Shown here: positions 40,717-49,823 of the stretch, piece after piece
Position numbering within the stretch: position 1 is the stretch's first letter
How the letters are laid out: every line of letters begins with the position of its first letter
Assembly (NCBI RefSeq): GCF_027886475.1
Contig: NZ_CP115670.1
Location: 2,790,001-2,854,000, forward strand
Reading direction: 5' to 3'
Source of the DNA: Corynebacterium sp. SCR221107
GTDB taxonomy: Bacteria; Actinomycetota; Actinomycetes; Mycobacteriales; Mycobacteriaceae
DNA: 64,000 bases
Made by a program: the position numbers and the translations under genes
Notes under the pieces: generated by a model
What the model was told of the DNA's origin: nothing
Databases searched by the model: none
What the model saw: only the letters and a program-made list of their open reading frames with translations

Positions 40717-42618
40717 ATGCGATTGCGCCTGTCACGGAAGGGACGACTCGTCGATTCTCATTGGCTCGCACGGGTGCCGATCAGAGAATCAGAGTCGACT
40801 CCCTTGGTCAATCAGCTTCGACGCTTCAATCAGCTTCGACGACTCCATGTGCTTACCCAGCCGCGGTTCGTCCTTTCTCTCGGGCTATTGGTCACCGAGA
40901 TCACCCCGGGATTACGCCTGCTCCGGCGCGGGCTCCTACCACGCAACTTACGCCCCGGTTTTCTAGGCGCCGAGATCGCAACCTGGGTAGCGCTGTCCCC
41001 CTCGCTGCTCCCACGCCCGTGGTGGTCGATCGCGTTGGGTGTCTCCACAGCCCAACTCCTGGGACATGCCACGGGCTCCCTCGTTGCTCACTCGGTCCAC
41101 AAGACTCACGGCCCCATCACCAGGATTGTCCAATCAGAATCGACCAGCTCAGCTGATATTTTGCTCTCCTGCATGACGGGCGTGTTATGCGCCCGAAGTC
41201 TGCAACGTCAGCGTCGGCAAGCAAAAATGGTACAGGGACGCGCAACGGATGTACGGGCGGCACTTTTTGGAATGGGTGCCGGGACGATGGGGTACGGTGC
41301 CGGCCTGATCGCGGGAGAAGGCCTGCAATTCCTCTACGGGCAAGGTGCCCGAATGATGCGCACGCCGGTGAAAAGCGTAGCCATCCCAGCATGGGCTGCG
41401 AGCATAATCAGTGCAATCACGATCGCCGGCCTCCTCATGACGGTGTCGGACAAGGTCGTTTTTAAGAAAATCATCGAATACCTGACCCAGCGGGCCCAAG
41501 CGCTGAACATGCTCGTCTTCCAGGGCACGCGACAGCCCTGGGAACCTGAGCGATCCGGATCGCCGTGGAGCTTCGAGCCATGGACAGCCGTCGGATCCCA
41601 AGGGCGCGCGGTGCTTTCTGGTGGGCCACGCGCAAGGCATATCGCAAAGGTCATGAAGCGCAATCGGGTCCATGAGCCAATTAGGATCTACGCCGGTCTC
41701 ATCCCCGGCCGCAGCATCGAAGCGGCGGTCGAGCAGATCATCCAAGAAATGTTGCGCACTGGGGCGTTGCACCGGGAGGTGATCGTGATCCATACTTCGA
41801 CTGGAACCGGGTGGGTCAGCGATTGGCATCTCGATCCTGTTGAGTTTTTGACAAAGGGCAATTGCGTCAATATCTCCATGCAGTATTCCTATGTGCCCTC
41901 GCCGGTGGCGTATGTGACCGAGCGCGAGCTGCCAATCAGGGCGGCGAAGGCGCTTATCTCGACCATCGTTGATTTATTGGATGGGCTCGAATCGCGTCCG
42001 CGGATTTACATCGCTGGAGAATCGCTCGGGGCGTACGGCACCGCTTCCGCCTTCGACTCGCTCGAGGAGCTGCGCCATACAGTCGATGGCTGCGCGTTGT
42101 CCGGGCCGCCGTATTTTACGTCGCTTGTGCGTCAGCTCGCCGATTCGCGTGCGCCTGGTTCACCTGAGCGTTTGCCGCTTATCGACGACGGGCGTGCGGT
42201 TCGCTTTATTGCGCACCCGAGCCACGTCGATCGTGATTACCAAGGGCGCACCTACGGTGCCGAATGGGAGTTTCCCCGCGTCGCGATCGTCATTCACTCC
42301 TCGGATCCGATCGTATGGTGGGATCCGTGGCTGTTTATCCGCCGGCCGGATTGGCTTAAGGAAATCGGCGCCGCCGGGCGTCCCGCGCCGGGGCCGATGC
42401 ATTCCGACGTCCCCTCAACGATGCATTGGATTCCGATCGTCACGGGCGTTCAGGTGGCATTGGATATGTTGATCGGCACCACTTGCGGCGGTGATCATGG
42501 ACACAATTACCACCAGACAATGATCCACGTTTGGGCGGCGGTTTTGGGTAAGAAGATGAAGCCGAAGCGTTTTCGTCGGATAGCAAAATGGGTGCGTAAC
42601 CATTCGGTCCAACGCTAG
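40717..42618 (+). CDS. Membrane-anchored alpha/beta-hydrolase (Abhydrolase_9 type)
   Basis: 633-aa protein. The N-terminal half has about five hydrophobic segments (about 50-255); the C-terminal half (about 295-620) is an alpha/beta-hydrolase domain of the actinobacterial PF10081/PF15420 type, with nucleophile elbow YIAGESLGAYGTA (Ser at about residue 432) and candidate Asp/His in SSDPIVWWDP and GGDHGHNYHQ. Residues 8-42 are encoded by four motif B copies and include the duplicated NQLRRFNQLRRL; other B and A copies encode QSESTSS and RRQAKM. The start may lie further downstream. Substrate unknown; a lipid or mycolate ester is plausible but unproven. Confidence 0.82.
   Translation: MRLRLSRKGRLVDSHWLARVPIRESESTPLVNQLRRFNQLRRLHVLTQPRFVLSLGLLVTEITPGLRLLRRGLLPRNLRPGFLGAEIATWVALSPSLLPRPWWSIALGVSTAQLLGHATGSLVAHSVHKTHGPITRIVQSESTSSADILLSCMTGVLCARSLQRQRRQAKMVQGRATDVRAALFGMGAGTMGYGAGLIAGEGLQFLYGQGARMMRTPVKSVAIPAWAASIISAITIAGLLMTVSDKVVFKKIIEYLTQRAQALNMLVFQGTRQPWEPERSGSPWSFEPWTAVGSQGRAVLSGGPRARHIAKVMKRNRVHEPIRIYAGLIPGRSIEAAVEQIIQEMLRTGALHREVIVIHTSTGTGWVSDWHLDPVEFLTKGNCVNISMQYSYVPSPVAYVTERELPIRAAKALISTIVDLLDGLESRPRIYIAGESLGAYGTASAFDSLEELRHTVDGCALSGPPYFTSLVRQLADSRAPGSPERLPLIDDGRAVRFIAHPSHVDRDYQGRTYGAEWEFPRVAIVIHSSDPIVWWDPWLFIRRPDWLKEIGAAGRPAPGPMHSDVPSTMHWIPIVTGVQVALDMLIGTTCGGDHGHNYHQTMIHVWAAVLGKKMKPKRFRRIAKWVRNHSVQR
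40749..40841. repeat. Cluster of four motif B copies in coding sequence
   Basis: CGTCGATTCTCATTGG (from 40749), GAATCAGAGTCGACT (40786-40800), TCAATCAGCTTCGACG (40808-40823) and TCAATCAGCTTCGACG (40826-40841). The last two form an 18-bp tandem duplication. Confidence 0.7.
41131..41230 (+). repeat. Motif B and motif A pair in hydrolase gene
   Basis: CAATCAGAATCGAC (41131-41144) and GCGTCGGCAAGCAAAAATGG (41211-41230), same orientation, 66 nt apart. A further B copy, CAATTAGGATCTACG, lies at 41678-41692. Confidence 0.65.
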
Positions 42619-42768
42619 GCCACTCGTGTAAACAGCACAAATACAGCGAAAAACTACTTTCCAACCAATCAAAATCAAGGCTTTTCAAAAAAGCCCGTTT
42701 TGCACATAAAACCACAATAGTGATTCATATCCCCGTAAAAATGCCTATCAAGCTGGCCTTGACAGGTT

Positions 42769-42826
42769 TGCAAATGTGTAACTTTTGCATTAGCTTGATC
42801 TTTAATACCACATGCAAACGATTGCA
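42769..42826 (+). promoter_or_regulatory. Operator region of LacI-type regulator
   Basis: TGCAAACGATTGCA (42813-42826) has the LacI/PurR-type half-sites TGCAA/TTGCA around a central CG. A second inverted repeat, TGCAAA-N9-TTTGCA, is at 42769-42789, just after TTGACA (42759-42764), a perfect -35. Two operators 40 bp apart suggest autoregulation of the regulator-ribokinase unit. Confidence 0.7.
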
Positions 42827-42865
42827 CTCCCTCCGGTTGTGCACGATAGGCAGGAGTGACTAGGA

Positions 42866-43885
42866 ATGCCTCGTTCGACAACCCTCAAAGACGTCGCAGA
42901 AGCCGCCGGCGTCTCCATCTCGACCACCTCTCGGGCTTTGGCCGACAACCCGGCCATCTCCGAAGAGACGCGCAGGAGAATCAAAAAGCTGGCGAAACAG
43001 CTCAACTACAGGCCCAACGCCCAAGCCCGGGCGCTTCGCAAGGCGAAAACAAACACGATCGGCGTCGCGGTTCCAAGCCTTATCAACCCCTACTACGCGG
43101 AAATGGCTACCAGCATCCAGCAGGAAGCCGCTACCCGGGGCTTTGCCACCATCATCTCCAACACCAACGAAAACCCCGATGAGCTTCGCCGCAGCCTCCA
43201 GGTGCTGCACAATCAGCGTGTCGACGGAATGATCATCGTCCCCAATGAGGGCACCGAGGATCTCGTCGAAGAGCTACACAACTCGGGCGTACCGATGGTT
43301 GCAGTCGACCGTGGCCTCGACATTCCCGGGCTCATCTCGGTCGTCTCGGAGCCATCTCGCGGCATGAACGCCGCTGTGGCGCATCTCGTCGAGCACGGAC
43401 ACACCCCCATCGGCTACCTGTCCGGGCCAATGTCGACCTCCACTGGACGCAAGCGCCTCGACGCCTTCCACGAGGCCTGCAAGCTCGCCGGGCTCCCGCC
43501 GCAACCTGTTTACGTCGGCGGCTACAAGCAATCCGAAGGCCGAATGGGTGCAACCGAATTGCTCGGCCAAGGTGTCAAGGCGCTGCTGGCAGGTGACTCC
43601 ATGATGACCATCGGCGTTATCGAGGCCTGCCAAGCGCGCGGCATCGAAATCGGAGTCGATATCGCCGTCATCGGATTCGACAACTACCCACTGTTCGAGT
43701 TGCTGCCGAAACCTATCACGATCATCGATCAGGATGTGGCAGCCATGGCCATTCGCGCCCTCGATCTGGTTCGCCAGCAGATCGAAGAACCTAATCGCCA
43801 GCGCCTCGATTCCACTTTCCGCGGCAAAATCGCGACCCCAACTCAGCTCATCATTCGCGCCTCTTCTGACTTCGATGCCAAGTAG
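42866..43885 (+). CDS. LacI family transcriptional regulator
   Basis: Regulator (339 aa) with the N-terminal LacI helix-turn-helix (TLKDVAEAAGVSISTTSRALADNPAISEETRRRI) and hinge LNYRPNAQARALR, followed by a periplasmic-binding-protein-like sugar domain (about 62-335). The gene precedes ribokinase, so ribose, a related pentose or nucleoside is the likely inducer, as for RbsR/UriR (inference). The start at 42866 has AGGAGTGAC upstream. Confidence 0.92.
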   Translation: MPRSTTLKDVAEAAGVSISTTSRALADNPAISEETRRRIKKLAKQLNYRPNAQARALRKAKTNTIGVAVPSLINPYYAEMATSIQQEAATRGFATIISNTNENPDELRRSLQVLHNQRVDGMIIVPNEGTEDLVEELHNSGVPMVAVDRGLDIPGLISVVSEPSRGMNAAVAHLVEHGHTPIGYLSGPMSTSTGRKRLDAFHEACKLAGLPPQPVYVGGYKQSEGRMGATELLGQGVKALLAGDSMMTIGVIEACQARGIEIGVDIAVIGFDNYPLFELLPKPITIIDQDVAAMAIRALDLVRQQIEEPNRQRLDSTFRGKIATPTQLIIRASSDFDAK

Positions 43886-43896
43886 CGCACACGACC

Positions 43897-43928
43897 GGCC
43901 AGCCTTTGCATGAGGGCTGGCCTCCTTT
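43897..43928 (+). terminator. Hairpin between regulator and ribokinase
   Basis: GGCCAGCC / GGCTGGCC stem with a 10-nt loop, followed by TCCTTTT, ending about 20 nt before the ribokinase start. It probably reduces read-through, giving less kinase than regulator or making a second promoter necessary. Confidence 0.65.
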
Positions 43929-43947
43929 TATGACGAAGGGATACCCC

Positions 43948-44850
43948 ATGGGTTTAATTACGATCGTAGGTTCCATCAACGCCGACCTCATTGCCCACGT
44001 TCACCGACACCCGACCCCCGGCGAAACGCTGCTTGGCACAACCGCTACCGTATCTGCCGGCGGTAAGGGCGCTAATCAGGCAGTAGCCGCCGCCCTGCTC
44101 GGCGCAAAGGTGGCGATGGTGTCCGCGGTCGGTCGCGACGCCTACGCAGGCCCGGCTACCGCTCAATTGCGATCGAGCGGTGTCGATCTGCGCGGCGTCA
44201 AGGAGGTCGACGGCCCCACGGGGCTTGCGATCATCACGGTTGCCGACGACGGCGAAAACTCCATTATCGTTATCCCTGGCGCGAATGCCACCGTCGATGC
44301 TAATTACGTTCACTCCCAACGGGCCGTCATTGCTGACGCCGACATTGTCGTGTTGCAAGGTGAGATCCCGGCCGACGGCTTCGCCAGCGCCGTGGCTCTT
44401 GCGAGTGGACGCGTGGTAATCAACCTGGCGCCGGTAATCGACGTCGATCGTGATCGACTCCTCGTCGCCGACCCCCTGATCGCGAACGAGCACGAGGCCG
44501 GCCTCATTCTGGACCAGCTCGGCGTTCCCCACCCCAATGATGCCCCAGCGGTCCTCATCAATCAGCTTCGCGAGGCTGGTTTTAGCAGCGTGGTACTTAC
44601 TCTCGGAGCCGCGGGGGCATTGGTATCTGATTCCACGGGACTGACCCCCATCCCGACGCCCTCAATTACTCCAGTCGATACCACTGGTGCTGGTGATGCT
44701 TTCACTGGGGCGCTCGTCGCTCGGCTTGCTGCTGGCGATTCGCTTGCCGACGCCGCCGCCTTCGCAGCCCGCGTAGGGGCGTTTGCCGCGACAGGCCCCG
44801 GCGCGCAAAGTTCCTATCCCCATGCCTCCGATCCGTTGCCCGAGGTGTAG
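43948..44850 (+). CDS. rbsK: Ribokinase (PfkB family)
   Basis: ATP-dependent ribose 5-phosphorylation (300 aa). PfkB motif 1 is TVSAGGKGANQAVAAALLGA (residues about 35-55); motif 2, with catalytic Asp, is DTTGAGDAFTGALVARLA (about 240-258). N-terminal VGSINADLIAHV is typical of ribokinase rather than fructokinase. Start ATG 43948 chosen for GAAGGG at 7 nt. No ribose transporter is in the window. The residues IDVDRDRL are encoded by a perfect palindromic motif B (44443-44458). Confidence 0.92.
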   Translation: MGLITIVGSINADLIAHVHRHPTPGETLLGTTATVSAGGKGANQAVAAALLGAKVAMVSAVGRDAYAGPATAQLRSSGVDLRGVKEVDGPTGLAIITVADDGENSIIVIPGANATVDANYVHSQRAVIADADIVVLQGEIPADGFASAVALASGRVVINLAPVIDVDRDRLLVADPLIANEHEAGLILDQLGVPHPNDAPAVLINQLREAGFSSVVLTLGAAGALVSDSTGLTPIPTPSITPVDTTGAGDAFTGALVARLAAGDSLADAAAFAARVGAFAATGPGAQSSYPHASDPLPEV

Positions 44851-44941
44851 CATCCGCCTCTTGAGGCGACTCTTTCTGCTGCGATTATGATGGCTCTGGT
44901 CAGAATCTTGCTCGCCTCACCCGGATGAAGGAGTTGACACC

Positions 44942-45655
44942 ATGACCGCTTCGATCCCTCTTAGCACCGTCGCAACGCTTGACCGTCTGCACGAATTTCG
45001 GGGTATCTTGTTCGATCTCGACGGCACCCTCATCGATCACGAGACCGCGGCATGGGTAGGCGCGCAGCGGTTTTCTGCGGAACAAGGCGTCGATCCTGAT
45101 CCGCAACTGTGGATGGATATCGAAGCAAAGTGGTTCGCGGCCTTCGAACGCGGCGAGGTTGATCACGCGGGGCAGCGTCGCGCGCGCGTACGCGAGTACC
45201 TTCGCAAGCCTTCGCTTTCCGACGATGAGGCGATGGCACTTTTCGACGTCTATCGGCGCCATTACGCCGACGCCTGGGAGCGCTACGACGATGCACTCCC
45301 CGCCCTGTCCCGTGCCGTGGAGTTCGCGCGCCGCGCCTCAGGTACAGTCGCGGTCTTTACCAACGGCGCCGCTGAGCTTCAAACAGATAAGCTCGTTCGC
45401 TGTGGCCTCAACCTCGACGGAATTGTCATGATCGCCGCCGCTGAGCTAGGCGTAGCTAAGCCACAGCCACAGTCCTATCTCCTTGCCAGCCAAGCGATTG
45501 GAATCAGAATCGACGAGTGCGTCCTCATCGGCGACAATCCCACCAACGATGTCTCTGGTGCGCGCGAGGTCGGCATGGCGGCGATCTACCTCGACCGCCA
45601 CCACGACACACCGGACTCCATTACATCCCTCGATGCCTTGCGTTGGCAGCGCTAG
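44942..45655 (+). CDS. HAD family hydrolase (subclass IA)
   Basis: Predicted phosphatase (237 aa). Motif I is ILFDLDGTLIDHE, motif II VAVFTNGA, Lys in LGVAKPQPQSYLLA and motif IV VLIGDNPTNDVSGAREVGM, all canonical. AAGGAG lies upstream of the ATG. It is 90 nt after rbsK, with a small CGCCTC-TT-GAGGCG hairpin (44855-44868) between them; a role in pentose or nucleotide phosphate removal is possible. Confidence 0.9.
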   Translation: MTASIPLSTVATLDRLHEFRGILFDLDGTLIDHETAAWVGAQRFSAEQGVDPDPQLWMDIEAKWFAAFERGEVDHAGQRRARVREYLRKPSLSDDEAMALFDVYRRHYADAWERYDDALPALSRAVEFARRASGTVAVFTNGAAELQTDKLVRCGLNLDGIVMIAAAELGVAKPQPQSYLLASQAIGIRIDECVLIGDNPTNDVSGAREVGMAAIYLDRHHDTPDSITSLDALRWQR

Positions 45656-45714
45656 CAATTGGCATCGACGGCTACGGTCAACAACGATCACGCCGGCCTG
45701 TGGACGTCGGGAAG

Positions 45715-46431
45715 CTACTTTACGCTTCGGCGATCGACGATAATAGCCGCACCAGCAAACGTAATCCCGATCGTGATTGCGAGGATGAGCGCAGCGGTGC
45801 CTCGATCGTGATCGATGCCGGGGAACGAGCCAGATCCCAAGACACTGGCATTGCCCATCGGCAACAGTTCTGTGAGGCGTCGAACCCAATCGGCGCTCGC
45901 GAGCCCCAGCATGATTTCGAACACAAACACATCGGCCAACAAAACCATTGCGGAAAAGGTCCCACTGCGCAAGACGTAGGCCAGCAACGCAGCCAAAGGC
46001 GCAAATACTCCCCAACGGGCGAGAGCTATATAGATCGGCGTCCACGAAGAAAGATCAACATGCCCACCGAGCGCGGTTACCCCCAGCCAGGCAGCAAGCA
46101 TGCCCACCACCCCGGCAAGGAGAAAAAACGCCGAACTGATAAAACTCGAGGCGGCGACCACACCAGCGCGGCGGTTGGTGTGAAGGAAGCTCCACGCCTG
46201 CGTGCCGCGTGTCATATCCGCGCCGATCGTATTCGCGACGGCGAAGATAATTACCAGCATCGCAAGATCTCCAGCAACGGTGACGGCAGAAGCATCGAAC
46301 GGCGTATCCATACCTTGCACATAGGCACTGAGGATGGCACCTGCTGCCATCCCGATCGCGATGATCGCGGCATACACCCACGTCGCGCGGATGGATACGA
46401 GCTTTCGAATTTCGGAGGAAAAGATATTCAT
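45715..46431 (-). CDS. ABC-2 type transporter permease
   Basis: Membrane component of an ABC exporter (238 aa, about six transmembrane segments). N-terminal MNIFSSEIRKLVSIRATWVY is the usual ABC-2 amphipathic start; TRGTQAWSFLHTNRR is the coupling region. 36 nt downstream of the ATPase gene, last gene of the kinase-regulator-ATPase-permease unit. No substrate can be named; ABC-2 exporters under two-component control often expel antimicrobials. Confidence 0.87.
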   Translation of the reverse strand: MNIFSSEIRKLVSIRATWVYAAIIAIGMAAGAILSAYVQGMDTPFDASAVTVAGDLAMLVIIFAVANTIGADMTRGTQAWSFLHTNRRAGVVAASSFISSAFFLLAGVVGMLAAWLGVTALGGHVDLSSWTPIYIALARWGVFAPLAALLAYVLRSGTFSAMVLLADVFVFEIMLGLASADWVRRLTELLPMGNASVLGSGSFPGIDHDRGTAALILAITIGITFAGAAIIVDRRSVK

Positions 46432-46467
46432 GGAAAAGTCCTTTGGAGTTGGTGCCGATCCGAGGGG

Positions 46468-47382
46468 CTAGCTTGCTTTGTAAACCACGGAGTTGGCCGT
46501 CGTGCTCAAAAACGCGTCCTCAAGGCTGAGGGTGCGCGCCTTCAGTCCAATGACAAGCAGTCGGTGTTCGAAGGCAAGCCTGCCGACGTCCTGCGGTGTC
46601 GCACCCCCAACCACCAGCTGCCCGGCGCGGTCGCCATCGGTGACATCAAGCCCTTTTTCGGCTAGTAGTAGCCTGGCGCGATCAGAATCGACAGGCATGA
46701 CCTCAAGTAGGACCGAGGCTGAGCCGCCGACGAAGTCGGCTACCGTTCCTTCGGCTATCAGGGTTCCCTTTCCCACCACGACGAGACGATCGGCCATGAG
46801 CTCCATCTCAGAAAGCAAGTGGGACGATATGAGAACCGCGCAACCGTCGTCGGCAAGCGAACGAATCCGCTCGCGCATCCAGTGCACTCCCTCCGGGTCG
46901 AGGCCATTGACCGGTTCGTCTAGCAACACGTGTTTCGGGTTTCCCAGCAACGCGCAGGCCACGCCTAATCTCTGTTTCATGCCGAGCGAAAACCCGCCGA
47001 CGCGCTTCCCAGCGACCCCTGCAAGTCCGACTGCTTCTAAGCACTCGTCGATCCTGTTTGCAGGAAGCCCCATCAGCGTGGCCTGAATGGCTAGATGCGA
47101 ATAGGCGGTGCGTCCCGGGTGAAACCACGTGGCGTCCAACAGCGTACCGACCACCCTCCCCGGGTTTTTCAGCGATCGAAATGGCATGCCGTCGAATGTG
47201 GCGCTTCCCTCGGTTGGGCGTTCCAGACCGACCACCATGCGCATCGTCGTCGATTTTCCAGCCCCATTGGGCCCGAGGAAGCCAGTTACTTGCCCATCAG
47301 GGACGGAAAAGCACAGATTGTTTACTGCCGTTTGACCGCGGTAGGTCTTGGTGAGGTTATGTACTTCAAGCATGCATCCCAT
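46468..47382 (-). CDS. ABC transporter ATP-binding protein
   Basis: ATPase (304 aa) with Walker A GPNGAGKST, signature FSLGMKQRLGVACALLG, Walker B HVLLDEPVNGLDPEG and the switch His in VLISSHLLSEME. Start may be 47382 or 47373 (MLEVHNLTKTYRG); neither has a strong ribosome site. The C-terminal about 90 residues form an extension common in exporters of this class. Energises the adjacent permease. Confidence 0.93.
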   Translation of the reverse strand: MGCMLEVHNLTKTYRGQTAVNNLCFSVPDGQVTGFLGPNGAGKSTTMRMVVGLERPTEGSATFDGMPFRSLKNPGRVVGTLLDATWFHPGRTAYSHLAIQATLMGLPANRIDECLEAVGLAGVAGKRVGGFSLGMKQRLGVACALLGNPKHVLLDEPVNGLDPEGVHWMRERIRSLADDGCAVLISSHLLSEMELMADRLVVVGKGTLIAEGTVADFVGGSASVLLEVMPVDSDRARLLLAEKGLDVTDGDRAGQLVVGGATPQDVGRLAFEHRLLVIGLKARTLSLEDAFLSTTANSVVYKAS

Positions 47383-47448
47383 CGTCGCTGCTTCTCGCTA
47401 GGAAAGCATCGCCCTGCGGGTTGAAGTTTTCTCTCATACCAGGGGCTG

Positions 47449-47464
47449 ACAATCACGATCGACG
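47449..47464 (+). repeat. Motif B copy between response regulator and ABC genes
   Basis: ACAATCACGATCGACG in the 96-nt gap of the operon. The adjoining GATAGTCATCGAT gives a partial inverted repeat. Confidence 0.6.
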
Positions 47465-47478
47465 ATAGTCATCGATCA

Positions 47479-48192
47479 CTATTGATGCCCGAGCAATTCC
47501 TCGACGCCTACCAGCCCGGTTCGAAAAGCGAACAGCACAGCCTGAACACGATCGCGCGATCCGGTTTTCATAAGTATGTGGCGCACGTGGGTCTTTACCG
47601 TAGCCATCGATACGAATTCCGCGGCCGCGATCTCCTCGTTGTTATAGCCTTGTGCGATGAGGCGCAGAATATCTTGTTCGCGTGGTGTGAGTCCTACCTC
47701 GTCGTTTTTGCTTAACGACGCCTTCGGTTGCCACATCGCAAGCACCTGCGCGGTTACCTTCGGGGCGAGCACGGCGTCGCCGTTGTAGACCGTTCGCACC
47801 GCATGCAGCAGTTCCTCGGGGGTGGCATCTTTTAGCAGGAACCCGCTTGCCCCAGCCTCCAAAGCCCCACGAATGAACTCCGAATCATCGAACGTGGTAA
47901 GCATGATGACCTTGACTTGGGAATCAGCTTCGATGAGCTGCTTGGTTGCTGCTATGCCGTCCAAGCGGGCCATTTGCACGTCCATGAGCACGACTGTTGC
48001 GGTTGCATTTCGCACTCGTGCGTCCTGTTGCGCGGGAACGACTTCATCACCATCGCTTGCTTCCCATACGACTTCCATGTCCGATTGGGAGCTAATAAGC
48101 ATCCCGAATCCCGCGCGGACTAATGGCTGGTCATCGGCGAGCCCGACTCGGATAACGTCGCCTTGACTAGGTGAAGTTCGAAAACTGTTCAT
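47479..48192 (-). CDS. NarL/LuxR family response regulator
   Basis: 237-aa regulator. Receiver domain (about 15-135) with acidic pair LADDQPLVRAG, phospho-acceptor Asp in VVLMDVQMARLDG, and Lys in FLLKDATPEEL; C-terminal LuxR helix-turn-helix (about 170-230) LTPREQDILRLIAQGYNNEEIA...MATVKTHVRHI. Its start overlaps the kinase stop by 4 nt (ATGA). Probably controls the following ABC genes. Confidence 0.94.
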   Translation of the reverse strand: MNSFRTSPSQGDVIRVGLADDQPLVRAGFGMLISSQSDMEVVWEASDGDEVVPAQQDARVRNATATVVLMDVQMARLDGIAATKQLIEADSQVKVIMLTTFDDSEFIRGALEAGASGFLLKDATPEELLHAVRTVYNGDAVLAPKVTAQVLAMWQPKASLSKNDEVGLTPREQDILRLIAQGYNNEEIAAAEFVSMATVKTHVRHILMKTGSRDRVQAVLFAFRTGLVGVEELLGHQ

Positions 48193-49427
48193 AGGGGAAT
48201 CTCTACCTCCACGATGAATACACCGTCTTCGATTCGCTGGTGCATCTTGCCACCATGGGCTTGAGCGCGTTCTCGAATGCCTCTAAGACCAAATCCGACG
48301 GATTTCTTCCTATTTCCCGGCTCACTGGGATTCTCGGCGTGGATTCGGATCGACCCATGTAGGGCATCGATCCTAATCATTCCCGGCCCCGAGGCGTATC
48401 TAAGCATGTTTGTCAACAGCTCCTGCAATACACGATACGTGGTAAATTGAACCAGCTCAGGAGCTTGTTCTGGGATGTCTTCCAGACCGTCGATCTTTAC
48501 TTCCAACCCCGCCCTACGGGCTTCGGCGAGCAGTTGTGTCATCTCTTTGACACCAGGCGCTGCGTTGAGAGAACGCCCATTATCTTCTCGAAGGACGCTT
48601 AGAAGCCCCCTCATCTGTTTCAATGAGCTTCGCCCTTGGTCAGAAATAGTTTGAAGCGCATCAGTAGCTATCGTGTGGTTTTGCGCTGCGGCGTATCGAG
48701 CTCCATCGGCGAGAGCGATGATACCGCTGAGGTTATGGGCAATGATGTCGTGCATCTCGCGGGCGATTCGAGTACGTTCGACGATTCCCGCCATCTCGGC
48801 CCGCTCTCGGAGCAGCTCAAGATCTTCGACCCTTCTTCGCTTTTGAATCCCCAACAGCCAAAAGAACCCCACCCCCAGCCAGGAGCTCCCGATAAAAGCC
48901 ATAACCGTTATCCACGGTGAAGCTTCGGCGGTTCCAACGGTGACTGTTAGCCCCACTCGACGAGCGTCCCAAACTGCCAATACACATACAAGCGCCACGC
49001 CAAGCAGCAGTAAAGCCAACCAAACTCGACGCCAAGGTGGTCGCGACCATGCACTAGCTAAGTACGTTGAATAGGCTGTGGGAATTACGACTTCAATCGA
49101 TGTCCTGGCTATTGTCACTGCCAGGCACATGTACATCACCAAAGCGACGATGAACATTGACGATTCTCGAAAACGAGGATGCACGATCAGCGCGATCGTA
49201 ATTACGCAACTCGCTATGACGCCGAACCAGCCTTGGTAAACCCCTTCGTCGAACATCCTTGGCAACAAAGAATTTACACAAGCAATCTCGAAGAACACGA
49301 TCGCCGCTACTCTCCACCGAGAACCGACGATTTCCTCCGGCCATCGGAGTCCACGCAACCAATGCACACCGCGTGATGGTTGCTGTCCACGGTGGGCATG
49401 CTTGAGCTGCTGGGGTGTGTCCATCAC
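48189..49427 (-). CDS. Sensor histidine kinase (HisKA_3 type)
   Basis: Membrane kinase (412 aa). About six N-terminal transmembrane segments (about 30-190) form a small intramembrane-type sensor; the dimerisation helix has the phospho-His in RTRIAREMHDIIAHNLSGI; the ATPase domain shows LQELLTNMLRYASG and GFGLRGIRERAQAHGG. Two ATG codons stand side by side at the start. Pairs with the overlapping response regulator. Absence of a large sensory domain suggests detection within the membrane. Confidence 0.92.
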   Translation of the reverse strand: MMDTPQQLKHAHRGQQPSRGVHWLRGLRWPEEIVGSRWRVAAIVFFEIACVNSLLPRMFDEGVYQGWFGVIASCVITIALIVHPRFRESSMFIVALVMYMCLAVTIARTSIEVVIPTAYSTYLASAWSRPPWRRVWLALLLLGVALVCVLAVWDARRVGLTVTVGTAEASPWITVMAFIGSSWLGVGFFWLLGIQKRRRVEDLELLRERAEMAGIVERTRIAREMHDIIAHNLSGIIALADGARYAAAQNHTIATDALQTISDQGRSSLKQMRGLLSVLREDNGRSLNAAPGVKEMTQLLAEARRAGLEVKIDGLEDIPEQAPELVQFTTYRVLQELLTNMLRYASGPGMIRIDALHGSIRIHAENPSEPGNRKKSVGFGLRGIRERAQAHGGKMHQRIEDGVFIVEVEIPL

Positions 49428-49823
49428 TCCAGCTTAGAAAAGTGTCGATCGGCGCTCATCATCCCCAAGGATGAAGGCTTTCCACGAGGCGTCGACGCAG
49501 TTGTTGATCCCCTGCCTGCTGCTTGCAAAAGAACAATTCAGAATGCGGCGAGATGAACGTCGGCAAGCATCATCGGCGATTCAAGCCAGCAGATCTTCTC
49601 CATGGCACGTCCCACAGTGGGAACCAGCCGTCTGTTATTGCCCCGTATCCTTGTCTTCCCCGCATTGGACCTGCGAACTTACGGTGGTGGGACCAGTGAC
49701 CTTCGATTCCCAACTTTGAACCCTTGACGACTTGTCCTATGGCTTGCCTTAAGGCCACCCCTAAAACCTTTCCGAAGAACTATCCCCTAGCCCGCCAGCC
49801 AGAAGCTTTGTTCACAGCAATGC
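49428..49823. other. Intergenic gap with one motif A copy
   Basis: About 395 bp upstream of the kinase operon and downstream of the HNH gene. It contains ACGTCGGCAAGCATC (49557-49571, motif A core). No gene, strong hairpin or confident promoter was found. Confidence 0.45.

Noticed and set aside
40717..42618. Mycolyltransferase assignment for the alpha/beta-hydrolase
   Set aside because: The domain layout (N-terminal membrane helices, GESLG) differs from secreted mycolyltransferases, which have a signal peptide and a different elbow context.
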